A stretch of DNA of 64,000 nt from contig JAWKHJ010000002.1 in the NCBI GenBank assembly GCA_041394905.1, positions 682,001-746,000 of the forward strand. The letters are read 5' to 3'. Source of the DNA: RI-231 sp041394905 (GTDB taxonomy: Bacteria > Acidobacteriota > Terriglobia > Bryobacterales > UBA6623). How positions within the stretch are numbered: the stretch's first letter is position 1; each line of letters begins with the position of its first letter. The notes beneath the pieces are model-generated. The model was not told the DNA's origin. It saw only the letters and a list, made by a program, of their open reading frames with translations, and made no database searches. Position numbers and translations under genes: made by a program. Below, in pieces: positions 22,661 to 32,832 of the stretch.

Positions 22661-23998
22661 ATGGGACTCCTCGGTCTCAAATCGTTCCGGCACGGGGTTC
22701 ACCCGCCGGAGAACAAGGACGAAACGGCCTCGATGCCGATTCGGCAGTTCCCGTTTGCGCCAATGCTCGTGGTGCCCTTGCTGCAGCACCTGGGCAAGCC
22801 GGCGATTGCGGTGGTGCGCGAGGGGCAGGAGGTCGTTCGCGGCCAAACCATAGCCAAGCCGGACGGCTTCATGTCCGTCGCCATGCATGCGCCTGCCTCG
22901 GGACGCATCGACAAGATCGGACTGACGCCGAGCATCACCGGGCAGATGGTTCCGGCGATCTTCCTCGAGCCCCTCCGCGGCTCCACACAGGAAACTGAAG
23001 ACGGCGAGCCTTGCTCTCTCGAGACCGCAACCCCCGCCGAGATCATCGATGCCGTCCAACAGGCTGGCGTTGTCGGGTTGGGCGGCGCCGCTTTCCCAAC
23101 ACACGCCAAGCTCAAGATCCCCGAAGGCAAATCCATCGACACCCTGATCCTCAACGGCGCCGAGTGTGAGCCCTACCTCACCACCGACCATCGCGTGATG
23201 CTCGAGCAGCGGGAAGATATTTACCTTGGGATGCGCTATCTGCTCAAAGTCACCGGCGCCGAGCGTTGCATCATCGGTGTCGAGAGCAACAAGATGGACG
23301 CCGTCGAGCATTTGCGTCAGGGTATGCCCGCTGACATCCCGGCGACCGTCGAGGCGCTGACCGTGAAATATCCGCAAGGCGCGGAGAAGATGTTGATCAC
23401 CGCTTTGCTTGGCCGCGAGGTGCCTTCGGGGGGACTGCCTTTGGATACGGGCGCTCTCTGCACGAACGTCGCGACAGCGGCGGAGATCGGACGCTTGCTG
23501 CCGCGTGGCCGCGGCATCCAAGAACGAGTCATCACCATCACCGGCCCGGCCGTCGAGAAGAAGGGCAACTACCGTATCCCGATCGGCACGCCGCTGCGCT
23601 TTCTGCTCGACTACGTCGGTGTTAGCCCGGAGGTGAACCGCGTGTTTCTCGGCGGTCCCATGATGGGCATGGCCGCGCCGACGCTCGATCTTTCGATCAC
23701 CAAGGGGACCTCCGGCGTAACGGCGTTCACCGACGCCGCTGCGGAGCGCACGCACAGCCACGTCTACCCCTGCATCCGTTGCGGCTACTGCCTCGACGCC
23801 TGCCCGATCTCGCTCAACCCGTCTGACCTGGGCGTGCTGGCGAAAAACCAGGAGTATCAACGGATGGCCGAGGAGCGGCATCTGATGGACTGCTTCGAAT
23901 GCGGCTCCTGCTCTTTCGTCTGCCCATCTCACATTCCGCTGGTCCAGATGTTTCGCGTGGCTAAGGCTGCAATCCGCAAAGCGAGGGTGAACGCATGA
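22661..23998 (+). CDS. rnfC: Electron transport complex protein RnfC
   Basis: 445 residues from ATG 22661, 11 bases after nifJ. Starts MGLLGLKSFRHGVHPPENK as in RnfC; it holds the NADH/FMN-binding core (GVVGLGGAAFPTHAKLKIPE, LILNGAECEPYLTTDHRVML, RVFLGGPMMGMA) and two C-terminal [4Fe-4S] motifs, CIRCGYCLDACPISLNPSD and CFECGSCSFVCPSHIPLVQ. It is the peripheral subunit that exchanges electrons with NAD. Its stop overlaps rnfD by four bases. Confidence 0.96.
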   Translation: MGLLGLKSFRHGVHPPENKDETASMPIRQFPFAPMLVVPLLQHLGKPAIAVVREGQEVVRGQTIAKPDGFMSVAMHAPASGRIDKIGLTPSITGQMVPAIFLEPLRGSTQETEDGEPCSLETATPAEIIDAVQQAGVVGLGGAAFPTHAKLKIPEGKSIDTLILNGAECEPYLTTDHRVMLEQREDIYLGMRYLLKVTGAERCIIGVESNKMDAVEHLRQGMPADIPATVEALTVKYPQGAEKMLITALLGREVPSGGLPLDTGALCTNVATAAEIGRLLPRGRGIQERVITITGPAVEKKGNYRIPIGTPLRFLLDYVGVSPEVNRVFLGGPMMGMAAPTLDLSITKGTSGVTAFTDAAAERTHSHVYPCIRCGYCLDACPISLNPSDLGVLAKNQEYQRMAEERHLMDCFECGSCSFVCPSHIPLVQMFRVAKAAIRKARVNA

Positions 23999-25015
23999 GT
24001 CGCCTCGCCAAGACGCTCGAGATCCGTACCTCGCCGCACATTTTGAGCGGTTACAGCGTCGACACGATCATGTTCAACGTCGTCGTGGCGCTGCTACCCG
24101 CGGCTCTGTTTGCCGTGTACGCATTTGGCCTCGCGGCCCTGCTCACGCTCACCGTTGCGGTCGGCTCGTGCGTTGCCGTTGAGCACTGGATCTCCAAGCG
24201 CAATACCGGCCGGTCGACCGCAGGAGACTGGTCGATCGTCATCACCGGCCTGCTGTTCGGTCTCACGCTGCCGCCCGGCCTGCCCCTCTGGATGACCGCC
24301 CTCGGCGGCGCCATTTGCGTTCTGCTAGGCAAGGCTGTCTTCGGCGGACTGGGACAAAATCCATTCAATCCGGCGCTGGTCGGGCGCGCGACCTTGCAAG
24401 CCGCGTTTCCGGTCTCGATGACGAGCTGGGTCGACGGCTTCACCGGCGGCCGCTTCACGCAGCTGCCGTCTTCGACGCTGACGTTCCCCTTCGCGCACCC
24501 GGTCTACGACGCCGTCTCCGGCGCGACGCCGCTCGCGGCTTGGAAGTTCGAGAAAGTCGCCGTCGAGACCGAGCGCCTCGTCTTCGGCATGACGAACGGC
24601 TCAGCAGGCGAGACGAGCGCGCTGCTCATCGCTCTTGGGGGCGCCTACTTGATCGCGCGCAACATGATGAACTGGCGCATCCCGGCGGCCGTGCTTGGCG
24701 GTGCGTTCCTGCTTAGCGGTGCGTTGCACACGGTCAATCCGGGCGAGTACGCCTCGCCCTGGCTGATGCTCTTCTCCGGCGGTTTGATGCTCGGCGCCAC
24801 CTTCATGGCAAGCGACATGGTGCTCGCCGATGACCAACCTCGGCTGTTGGATCTATGGCGCGTTTATCGGTGTGGTTGCCATCGTCATTCGTACCTGGGG
24901 CGCCATGCCCGAGGGTGGATGTACGCCATCCTGCTGGGCAACGCCGTTTCGCCCCAGATCGACCGCATACTGCAGCCGCGTCTATGGCACGCGCCCCAAG
25001 GAGAGCGCCGCATGA
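23995..25015 (+). CDS. rnfD: Electron transport complex protein RnfD
   Basis: Composite, about 340 residues. Begins LEIRTSPHILSGYSVDTIMF and has about nine membrane segments; the flavinylation region SGATPLAAWK is present, with the likely FMN-binding Thr. Near the C-terminus the frame breaks about 24828, 24915 and 24981: MTNLGCWIYGAFIGVVAIVI lies in a second frame, GWMYAILLGNAVSPQIDRI in the first, and VYGTRPKESAA ends it at 25015. The three pieces read as one RnfD tail, so the breaks look like lost bases. The stop overlaps the rnfG start (ATGA). Confidence 0.88.
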
Positions 25016-25685
25016 AGACCGAATCCTGGCCGATGTTGCGCGCCATGGTCGGCGTCGGCCTCGTCTGCGGCGCGCGGTCTTGATCGTCTCGGTCTACCAG
25101 GCGACCAAGCCGGTGATCGCGCGCAACCGCGCCGATGCTGGTGGCGCCATCTTTGTGCTACCCGGGGCGAAGAAGTCGAGCCAAGCTTTCCGGCTCGTCG
25201 ATGGCGACAGGTTTGAAGCCGTCGAGGGCCAGGCAGCGCCGGGAGATGCGCTCGTCTACGCGGGCTACGACGCTTCAGGAAGCCTCGCCGGGTTTGCCAT
25301 CGAAGGCGCTGCGGGCTATCAGGACACCATCCGGCTGCTGTGGGGATATGACCCAACAGCCCAGACCGTCATCGGCTTCCATGTGCTCGAGAGCAAGGAG
25401 ACCCCCGGCCTGGGCGACAAGATCACCTCCGACGAAGGGTTCCTCGAAAACTTCCGCGCCCTCGACGTCCGGCTCGATGCTGCGGGAGCAAAGCTCGCCA
25501 ACGCCGTCGTCGCGGTCAAGCACGGTCAGAAGGCGCAAGCGTGGCAGGTGGACGGTATCACCGGCGCCACCATCTCCTCCGTAGCCGTGTCCGGCATTCT
25601 CGACCAGAGCGCGGCCTTCTGGCTGCCGAAGATCCAAAAAGACCTCACCGTCTTTGAACACGACAAGACCGCGGTGAAGCCATGA
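25012..25685 (+). CDS. rnfG: Electron transport complex protein RnfG
   Basis: Composite, about 224 residues. MKTESWPMLRAMVGVGLVC starts a membrane anchor; after a gap near 25074 the frame continues LIVSVYQATKPVIARNRADA. The periplasmic part has AGYDASGSLAGFAIEGAAGY, ESKETPGLGDKITSDEGF and the flavinylation site DGITGATISSVAV, where the Thr of GAT is the expected covalent FMN attachment. Overlaps rnfD and rnfE by four bases each. An ApbE-type flavin transferase, required to load FMN, is not in this window. Confidence 0.9.
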
Positions 25686-26311
25686 CGACCAACGCCCAAC
25701 AACCCCAAGCCGTCGACGAGCTACTCAAGGGCATCTGGCGCGACAACCCCGCCTTCGTCCAAATCTTGGGCATGTGCCCCACATTGGCTGTCTCGAACAC
25801 CGCCCGTAATGCGCTCGCCATGGGCCTTGCAACCACCTTCGTGCTCACGCTTTCCAACGTGGCCGTCAGCTCCATCCGCAACATCGTGCCGAAGCAGGTG
25901 CGCATCTCGACGTACATCCTCGTCATCGCCACCTTCGTCACCATCGTCGACTACGCCATCCAAGCCATCAGCCTCGACCTCCACGCTGCGCTCGGCGCGT
26001 TCATCTCGTTGATCGTCGTCAACTGCATCATCTTGGGCCGCGCCGAGGCGTTTGCATCCAAGAACCCAATTGGTCTCTCGATTGCTGATGGGTTGGGCAT
26101 GGGACTGGGCTTCACGTTCGCGCTTCTGTGCCTGGGTGCGGTGCGCGAGGTCCTCGGCTCCGGCACGCTGTTCGGAGTCCAAGTCCTGCCGTCGAGCTTC
26201 GAGCCCTGGGTGGTCATGATTCTGCCCAGTGGCGGCTTCTTCACGCTCGCGCTGTGGCTGCTGTTGTTCAACTGGATGAAAGCGCGGAAAGCGCCGGAGG
26301 CTGCGCGATGA
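25682..26311 (+). CDS. rnfE: Electron transport complex protein RnfE
   Basis: 209 residues, about six membrane segments. Family strings: GIWRDNPAFVQILGMCPTLA, ISTYILVIATFVTIVDYAIQ, LIVVNCIILGRAEAFASKNP and DGLGMGLGFTFALLCLGAVR. With RnfA it forms the inverted pair of membrane subunits that bind an iron-sulfur centre through the conserved Cys (in GMCPTLA and VVNCIILG). Starts with ATGA overlap from rnfG and ends overlapping rnfA. Confidence 0.96.
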   Translation: MTTNAQQPQAVDELLKGIWRDNPAFVQILGMCPTLAVSNTARNALAMGLATTFVLTLSNVAVSSIRNIVPKQVRISTYILVIATFVTIVDYAIQAISLDLHAALGAFISLIVVNCIILGRAEAFASKNPIGLSIADGLGMGLGFTFALLCLGAVREVLGSGTLFGVQVLPSSFEPWVVMILPSGGFFTLALWLLLFNWMKARKAPEAAR

Positions 26312-26886
26312 ACGAGCAACCTCTTTGGTCCGTGTTCATCATGGCCTGCCTGACGAACAACTTTGTTCTGGCGTACTTCCTCGGTATCTGTCCGTTCCTC
26401 GGAGTCTCCGGCAAGATGGAGACTTCGACACGCATGGGCGGCGCCGTCGTCTTCGTCATGTTGACGGCCTCGGCCTGCGCCTATGGAATCAACTCGCTGC
26501 TTGTCGCCATTGGCGCGGAGTATTTGCGGCTGATCTCCTTCATCGCAGTCATTGCTTCCACTGTGCAGCTCGTCGAAATGGTCATCAAGAAGGTGAGCCC
26601 CGCGTTGTTTCGCTCGCTTGGCATCTTTCTGCCGCTCATCACGACCAACTGCGCGATTCTCGCCGTCGCGTTGTTCCAGACGAACAAGGGCTACGGTTTC
26701 ATGCAGTGCTTGGTCTATGCGCTCGGTGCGGGTACGGGCTTCACGTTGGCGTTGGCCCTGATCGCCGGCCTGCGCGAGAAGCTCGAGCTCGCTTCCGTGC
26801 CGGACGTCGTGCGCGGCGCCGCGCTGACGTTGTTGCTGGCGGGCATCCTTTCCATCACATTCATGGGCTTTGCAGGACTCGGGTGA
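26308..26886 (+). CDS. rnfA: Electron transport complex protein RnfA
   Basis: 192 residues, six membrane segments. Starts MNEQPLWSVFIMACLTNNFV and has LAYFLGICPFLGVSGKMETS, the conserved Cys in LITTNCAILAVALF, and GAGTGFTLALALIAGLREKL. Homologous to RnfE and paired with it in the membrane. The ATG overlaps the rnfE stop. It is followed within a few bases by the small NqrM-like gene. Confidence 0.96.
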   Translation: MNEQPLWSVFIMACLTNNFVLAYFLGICPFLGVSGKMETSTRMGGAVVFVMLTASACAYGINSLLVAIGAEYLRLISFIAVIASTVQLVEMVIKKVSPALFRSLGIFLPLITTNCAILAVALFQTNKGYGFMQCLVYALGAGTGFTLALALIAGLREKLELASVPDVVRGAALTLLLAGILSITFMGFAGLG

Positions 26887-26891
26887 GCGCG

Positions 26892-27101
26892 ATGTTGACT
26901 TCCTACGTTCTCGGAATCGGACTCATCCTCGCCCTCATGTTCGGCTGGGTTGCGGTGCAATCGGCCTGGGGCAAGGCATTCCCCGAAGCCACCGATGACG
27001 CCGACGTGCTCGCCCACCGCATGAGCTGCCAGGGCTGCGGCTGCACCACAGTCTGCCAACGCAAGCTCGGCAAAACTTTCACACAGGAGAAGACGCAATG
27101 A
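26892..27101 (+). CDS. Small NqrM-like membrane protein with Cys-rich tail
   Basis: 69 residues from ATG 26892; a GTG at 26883 overlapping the rnfA stop is an equal alternative. One N-terminal membrane helix (SYVLGIGLILALMFGWVAVQ) is followed by a cytoplasmic-size tail with MSCQGCGCTTVCQRK, four Cys in 10 residues. NqrM is a one-helix, four-Cys protein needed to mature Na+-NQR, probably in assembling its membrane iron centre. Position between rnfA and FNR with ATGA overlap at the end suggests the same service for Rnf (inference). Confidence 0.6.
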   Translation: MLTSYVLGIGLILALMFGWVAVQSAWGKAFPEATDDADVLAHRMSCQGCGCTTVCQRKLGKTFTQEKTQ

Positions 27102-27986
27102 CCGACCAAGCGCTAGCCGTACATCACCTCGATCAGGAATACGACACCTCCGAGCGATTCACGGCCAAGCTCGTCTCGAGCGATCGCATCACGCCTTACT
27201 CAGCGGATGAGATCCGCGAGATCGTTCTCGATGTCGATCGCCCCGGATTCTCTTATGAGGTTGGCCAGAGCATTGGCATCTTCGCGCCTGGCGATCCGCA
27301 GCTCGGCGGCAAAGAGCATTTCCGTCTCTACAGCGGTGGCGGACCTGCCCGCCGCAGCGGAGAAGGGTTTGCCGCGCATCAAGATCTGCGTGCGGCGCTG
27401 CAATTACATCGACGACTACTCAGGCGAAGCGGAGTACCGCGGAGTCGCCTCGAACTACCTGTGCGACCTGCGCGCGGGAGACGAGATCACGCTCTCCGGC
27501 CCTTATGGCCTGCCTTCGAAGTCCCTGGAGGATCACTCCTCCAATTTGATCCTGATCTGCACCAGCACTGGCATCGCGCCTTTCCGTGCATTCGTCAAAC
27601 ACATCTATCGTGACATCCCGGACTGGAGCGGCTCAGTGTGGCTCTTCTATGGAGCGACCAACCCGCTCGAGATGGTCTACATGAATGACGAGCACGACGA
27701 CTTCGTGAACTATTACGACCGCGACACCTTCGCGGCGTTCAAGGCGTTGAGTCCGCGCCCGCACTGGTCCGACCCCATCTCCTGGGACGGCGCGATCGGC
27801 GACCGTGCGGACGAATTGCTGCGGTATTTCCAAAACCCCAAGACGCATGTCTTCGTCGCGGGCCTGGAGAACATGCGCGAGCAACTCGACAAAGTCTTCT
27901 CTGCGCGCATGGGATCGGAAATGAAGTGGCAACGCCGCAAAGCGGAGATGATGGCCGGAGAGCGTTGGGTGGAGTTGCTCTACTGA
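27098..27986 (+). CDS. Ferredoxin-NADP(+) reductase-type flavoprotein
   Basis: Composite, about 295 residues, with one break near 27340 inside the FAD site (EHFRLYS then VADLPAAAEKGLPRIKICVR). FAD domain: FSYEVGQSIGIFAPGD, CNYIDDYSGEAEYRGVASNY, LSGPYG. NAD(P) domain: LILICTSTGIAPFRAFVKHI, SVWLFYGATNPLEMVYMNDE and a C-terminal WQRRKAEMMAGERWVELLY. The acidic residue after WV is Glu and the C-terminal aromatic is Tyr, as in FNRs. Its ATG overlaps the NqrM-like stop, so it belongs to the Rnf operon and most likely exchanges electrons between ferredoxin and NADP(H). Confidence 0.85.
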
Positions 27987-28086
27987 CCCCAAAGCCTGCC
28001 ATCAGCCTCGAATACGCCCTGTCGCAACCCTCGTAAATCTCCTGGGAGGCCAACGTTGACCCTGTTGCTAGCATGCAAGGGTCGCG

Positions 28087-29040
28087 ATGGCGTTCCTCTT
28101 CGAGCCCCCGGCCTCGGTGCAAGCGGAAGCGGTGAACGCCCTGTTCCGCTGGTCGCTGTTGCTGTGCGCGCTGATCTTGACCGGTATCTGTGGAGCGCTG
28201 TTCCTCTGCTTTCGAAAGTTCCGCGCCCCACGGAATAGCTCGAGCGCCGAACAAGACGATCCGCCCCAGATCTACGGCGCAAAAAAACTCGAAGTCATTT
28301 GGACTCTGATTCCCGCAATTATCCTGAGTTTCCTCGCGTTCTTCACGATTCGCGGCATGGTGCAGGTCAATCCTCCGGCGGCCGAAGAGCATCCCGAGGT
28401 TGTCGTCGCGGGACACCAATGGTGGTGGGAAGTGCGCTATCCGGACAGCGGGGTCGTGACGGCGAACGAGCTCGTCCTGCCCGCCGGTGAAGAGCTGCTC
28501 ATCGGATTGGAGTCAGCAGACGTCGTGCATTCCTTCTGGACGCCCGCGCTCGCGCCCAAGCAAGACATGATTCCCGGCGTCCAGCGACACCTTTGGATTA
28601 CGGCTCCAAAACCAGGAGTCTATGCGGGACGCTGTGCGGAATTCTGCGGCGCCCAACACGCCGGAATGCTCTTGCGCGTGGAGGTTCTACCTCGGGCGGA
28701 GTACGACGCATGGCTCGAGAACCAGCGGCAGCCTGCAATTGCAGCCAGCGCCGAAGACAACGCTCGCATCAGCATCGGATCCGGGCTTTTTCTCAGCCTG
28801 ACGTGCAGTAGCTGCCACGCGATTTCCGGGACGGACGCTCACGGAGACGCGGCGCCGGACCTGAGTCATTTCGCGTCGCGCGTTTCCCTGGCGGCGGGGC
28901 TACGGCCGAATAATCCGGAGAACCTGGCAGCGTGGCTGAGAGACCCAAGCTCGATCAAGGCAGGGGTCAAGATGCCGAACTTTCATCTCGCAGACCAGGA
29001 GGTCCAAGACCTAACGGCTTATCTCTCGTCCCTAGAGTAA
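28087..29040 (+). CDS. ctaC: Cytochrome c oxidase subunit II, caa3 type
   Basis: 317 residues. Two N-terminal membrane helices (near residues 17-38 and 70-92) are followed by the cupredoxin domain with the CuA site (GHQWWWEVRYP and CAEFCGAQHAGM) and a fused C-terminal cytochrome c with CSSCHAISG at about residue 238 and a Met in KAGVKMPNFHL. This fusion defines the caa3 branch. It accepts electrons from a cytochrome c pool for the oxidase encoded next. AAGGG lies 5 bases before the ATG. Confidence 0.95.
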   Translation: MAFLFEPPASVQAEAVNALFRWSLLLCALILTGICGALFLCFRKFRAPRNSSSAEQDDPPQIYGAKKLEVIWTLIPAIILSFLAFFTIRGMVQVNPPAAEEHPEVVVAGHQWWWEVRYPDSGVVTANELVLPAGEELLIGLESADVVHSFWTPALAPKQDMIPGVQRHLWITAPKPGVYAGRCAEFCGAQHAGMLLRVEVLPRAEYDAWLENQRQPAIAASAEDNARISIGSGLFLSLTCSSCHAISGTDAHGDAAPDLSHFASRVSLAAGLRPNNPENLAAWLRDPSSIKAGVKMPNFHLADQEVQDLTAYLSSLE

Positions 29041-29059
29041 GTAGACCCCGCGATTCAAC

Positions 29060-31288
29060 GTGAGCTCCCCCGCAACAGAACAATTCGGCGCGATCCCCGC
29101 TAGGCCAAGCTCGACCGCCTTGTCGGCGCTTTACGCCTGGACGTCGACCCTGGATCACAAGAAGATCGGAATTCTCTACCTTTGGACCGCGCTTGCCTTT
29201 TTCGCCATTGGCGGAGTGGAAGCGATGTTGATTCGACTGCAGCTTTCCTTTGCAAACAATTCGCTGCTCGCGCCTGAGACCTATAACCAGATCTTCACCA
29301 TGCATGGCGCCACGATGATTTTTCTCGTGGTGATGCCGGTTCTGATTGGAATCGCGAATTACTTCATCCCATTGATGATCGGCGCGCGCGACATGGCGTT
29401 TCCCAGGCTGAACGCTATGGGCTATTGGCCCTGCCATTTGGGGGCCTGCTGCTCCACTTCAGTTTTCTCGCCGGAGGAGCGCCCGCCGCTGGGTTTAGCT
29501 ATGCGCCATTGAGCGAAAGCATTCATTATTCCTCGTCGTCGGGTATCGATTACTGGATCGTCGCCTTGCTGACTCTCGGAATCGGCACGGTCGCCTCCGG
29601 GCTCAACATCATCGTCACCGTGCTCACGCAACGCGCGCCAGGCATGACGATGCGGCGGCTGCCTCTATTCGTATGGATGACTTTCGTCGACGGCTTCCTG
29701 ATCGTCATGGCCCTGCCCGTGCTCAACGCCGCCATCGTCATGTTGTTGATCGACCGCCAACTTCACGCCCACTTCTTCACTCCGGCCGAGGGCGGCTCGG
29801 CGATCGTGTGGCAACACTTTTTCTGGACGTTCGGCCACCCGGAAGTCTACATCATGGCGCTGCCCGCGTTTGGAATCATCTCGGAAGTCATTCCGGTCTT
29901 TTCACGCAAGCCCATCTTCGGATACGACTTCGTCGCCGGATCCACGCTGGCCATCGCCCTGCTCAGCTTCGGCGTCTGGGGACACCACATGTTTGCGACC
30001 GGCCTTGGCGTCCCGTTCGACGCCGTCTTCGCCATCGGCAGCATGGTGATTGCCATCCCGACCGGCGTCAAGGTCTTCAACTGGATTGCAACCATGTGGG
30101 GCGGGCGCATCCAGTTCACGACGGCGATGAAATTCGCTTTCGCCTTCATCGCGGAGTTCGTCATCGGCGGGCTGAGCGGCGTTTTGTTCGCGGTTGTGCC
30201 CATCGACTGGCAGGTCACCGACTCCTACTTCGTCGTCGCGCACATTCACTACGTGCTCTTCGGCGGGACGCTCTTCGCGGTCTTCGCCGGGCTCTACTAC
30301 TGGTTTCCCAAGATGTCCGGTCGGCTGCTCTCGGAGCGGCTCGGGACATGGCACTTCTGGCTGACCGTTATTGGTTTCAATCTCACTTTTTTGGTTCAGC
30401 ACGTGCTCGGCGCCATGGGCATGCCCCGCCGGGTCTACACCTACCCCAACGAGCCGGGATGGGAGCTGTTGAATCAGATCTCGACCTGCGGCGCTGTGAT
30501 CATGGCGGCGTCGGCGATCGTCCTGGCCGTCAATCTGGCACGCTCGCTGCGTTCCGGCGAGTGTGCGGGAGACAACCCTTGGCAGGCGTGGACGCTCGAG
30601 TGGGGAACGTCCTCTCCTCCGCCCGAGGAGAACTTCACAGAGGTCCCCGAGGTCCGGAGCCGCCGGCCATTGTGGGACATCGCCCACCCGGACCGCCCCG
30701 ACTGGAAACACGACAAGAGCGCTCTCCAGACCGACGAGCGCCATTTCTGCAAGGACACGCTCATCGCCAAGATGTTCGTCTTGTCGGAATCCTTCTTTTT
30801 CCTCGCCTTGATCGCTGCATTTCTGGTCTTTAGCTTTGGCCACGGTGCAGCTCAAAGCGCGGCCCGCCAATCGCTCGACCCGCTCCGCACCGGCGCGTTC
30901 ACCGGGCTGCTGCTCGCGAGCAGCGTCACGTTCTGGATGGCGGAGCGATTCCTGTCGCGCGGCCGCCTGGGCTCCGTCCTCGCGTGGCTGATGATGACTG
31001 TCCTGCTCGGCGCCGTCTTTCTCGGCGGCCAACTCACGGAGTATGCGGGTCTGCTGCGCGAAGGCGGCGACCGCCGACTCCAGCCTGTTTGCATCGTCGT
31101 TCTTCACCCTGACAGGATTCCACGGTTTCCATGGGCGATGAAGGTCGCGCTGACGACTGTCGGCGTGCTGCTTTTGGAAGAACTGGACTCCCGGCGGACG
31201 GGTCGCATTGGCCCCGGTCGGCATCTACTGGCACTTCGTTGACGCCGTCTGGATTGTCGTCTACACGGTCGTCTATTTGGTGCGTTGA
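29060..31288 (+). CDS. ctaD: Cytochrome c oxidase subunit I fused to subunit III
   Basis: Composite, about 742 residues from GTG 29060. Subunit I part: TMHGATMIFLVVMPVLIGI, then after a gap near 29428 LPFGGLLLHFSFLAGG; haem/CuB ligands WTFGHPEVYIMALPAFG, WGHHMFATG and VVAHIHYVLFGG. From about residue 560 the chain continues as subunit III: AKMFVLSESFFFLALIAAFL, GGQLTEYAGLL, FASSFFTLTGFHG and VGIYWHFVDAVWIVVYTVVY. Breaks near 31063, 31135 and 31180 scatter the last pieces over three frames. Terminal oxidase reducing oxygen to water with proton pumping. The I-III fusion is known in some caa3 oxidases. Confidence 0.88.
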
Positions 31289-31289
31289 A

Positions 31290-32084
31290 ATGACTACCTG
31301 GGAGTTTTGGACAACCGCCTGGCATTGGACGCCGCTCTCGGTCTCTACGCTGACCGTGGGCTTAGCCGCCGTTGCCTGGGCCGTCTGGCGGCAGCGCGAC
31401 AAGCATCCAGCGAAGGCGTACTGGCTTGGAGCTTACTTGCTACTGATTCTGGCTGCCGCCTCCCCGCTGGCGACGTTATCCGCCGGCGTCCTCTACTCGG
31501 CCCACATGGCGCAGCACATCATCTTGTTGCTGCTGGTTCCGCTGCTCGCGACCTTGGCATTGCACGCGTCTAGCGGTACGGACGAACCGCCGCACCCGCG
31601 CCTCTGGCTCGCCGCCGCGGGATGGATCAGCGGAGTGGGCGCCATGTGGTTCTGGCATGAGCCGAGCCTCTGCAGCCTTTCGGTAGTCAGTCCCGGCGCG
31701 CAGACCGGTCAGATGATCTCGTTGTTGCTGGCCGGCTACATCTTCTGGCGGCCGGTGTGGGGGCCCGCCTCACAGCGCCTGGACCCTGCTGCAACTGTCG
31801 CCTATCTGTTCAGCGCCTGTGTGGCTTGCACGGCGCTTGGCATCTACATCACGTTTGTTCCCGTCACCGCTTGTCCGGTCTTCGTCCACGCTCCGGCCGA
31901 CTCGGCCGCGCTGCAGCTCGTCCGCGGCGGTTGGGGCCTCAGCGCTGGCGCCGACCAGCAACTCGGAGGGTTGCTCATGTGGGTCCCGACTTGCCTGATC
32001 TACCTGGCGTCGATCTTGGCGCAGTTTGGCCGAGGCTACAATCCCGTTCCGCTGGAAGGAGCCGGCGCACATCCATCCAAATGA
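31290..32084 (+). CDS. ctaG: CtaG-like caa3 oxidase assembly protein
   Basis: 264 residues from ATG 31290, one base after the oxidase stop. About seven membrane segments; family strings AYWLGAYLLLILAAASPLAT, YSAHMAQHIILLLLVPLLA, WFWHEPSL and AADQQLGG-like GADQQLGGLLMWVPTCLIY. This is the caa3_CtaG group, thought to help copper insertion or assembly of the oxidase, not the Cox11-type CtaG. Its end overlaps the next small gene (ATGA). Confidence 0.88.
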   Translation: MTTWEFWTTAWHWTPLSVSTLTVGLAAVAWAVWRQRDKHPAKAYWLGAYLLLILAAASPLATLSAGVLYSAHMAQHIILLLLVPLLATLALHASSGTDEPPHPRLWLAAAGWISGVGAMWFWHEPSLCSLSVVSPGAQTGQMISLLLAGYIFWRPVWGPASQRLDPAATVAYLFSACVACTALGIYITFVPVTACPVFVHAPADSAALQLVRGGWGLSAGADQQLGGLLMWVPTCLIYLASILAQFGRGYNPVPLEGAGAHPSK

Positions 32085-32308
32085 CTCCTCTAAACCACGA
32101 CCAAGACCGAAACAGCCCAGAGCGCTCCTTGGGCCCCCAGACGCATGCGACGGTCGCCCCTTTCTTCACAGCGCTCGGCATCACGCTGACGTTTCTCGGA
32201 CTGGTCAGCTCCTACGTCGTCCTGGCTGCCGGCCTGGCCGTTTTCAGCGCTGCTGCCTTGCGCTGGATTCTTGCCCTTTCCCTGACATCAAACGATCATG
32301 CAGACTGA
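32081..32308 (+). CDS. Small membrane protein of the oxidase operon
   Basis: 75 residues. A polar N-terminus (MTPLNHDQDRNSPERSLGPQ) and two membrane helices (VAPFFTALGITLTFLGLVSS and YVVLAAGLAVFSAAALRWIL). The ATG overlaps the ctaG stop and the end overlaps the Rieske gene by 11 bases. The topology suggests a subunit IV-like accessory of the oxidase, but no family motif can be claimed. Confidence 0.65.
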   Translation: MTPLNHDQDRNSPERSLGPQTHATVAPFFTALGITLTFLGLVSSYVVLAAGLAVFSAAALRWILALSLTSNDHAD

Positions 32309-32825
32309 ACCCCACGACCCGATCGGCAGCGCTTGGTTAGCCAGCCTCGCAAGCCGGCGCCGCGCCTTCCTCACCTTCCTGTCGACGCAGTCGGCGATCG
32401 CGCCATCTTGGCGCTGCCGGGCCTCGCCTTCAGCCTCGCCCCCCCTGTTCCAACGCCGCAAACAGGAATGGCGCGACGTCGGCGCCCTTGCGGACTTCCA
32501 GGCCGGCGCAACCCGAGTCGTGTCGTTTCAGGACGCCTCTCCGGAGCCTTGGGCTGGCGTGACTGCCAAGACGGCGGCCTGGGTGCGGCGCGAGAGCTCC
32601 GGCGAGCTGATTGCCTTCAGCGTCAACTGCACCCACCTAGGGTGTCCCGTCCGCTGGATCGCCGACAGCGCGCTGTTCATGTGCCCGTGCCACGGCGGGG
32701 TCTACTATGCGGACGGCGAAGTTGCGGCCGGGCCGCCGCCCAAGCCGCTTCCCCGCTATCCGGTTCGCACCCGGGCCGGCCGCGTGGAGGTCCGTACCTC
32801 CCCCGTTCCGATCACGACCGCCTGA
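32298..32825 (+). CDS. Rieske iron-sulfur protein
   Basis: About 175 residues. The N-terminal anchor is split between frames (SRRRAFLTFLS, then ILALPGLAFSLAP in another frame, then FQRRKQEWRDVGALADFQAG), with breaks near 32390 and 32445. The cluster motifs are intact: CTHLGCPVRW and CPCHGGVYYADG, two Cys and two His for the [2Fe-2S] centre. It would move electrons from quinol to the cytochrome c of the adjoining cytochrome b-c fusion. Confidence 0.88.
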   Translation: MQTEPHDPIGSAWLASLASRRRAFLTFLSTQSAIAPSWRCRASPSASPPLFQRRKQEWRDVGALADFQAGATRVVSFQDASPEPWAGVTAKTAAWVRRESSGELIAFSVNCTHLGCPVRWIADSALFMCPCHGGVYYADGEVAAGPPPKPLPRYPVRTRAGRVEVRTSPVPITTA

Positions 32826-32832
32826 TGGACCG

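Noticed and set aside
29902..31224. 440-codon open frame antisense to the oxidase gene
   Set aside because: Lies over the conserved subunit I-III coding sequence on the other strand; Arg/Glu/Gln-rich with no motif.
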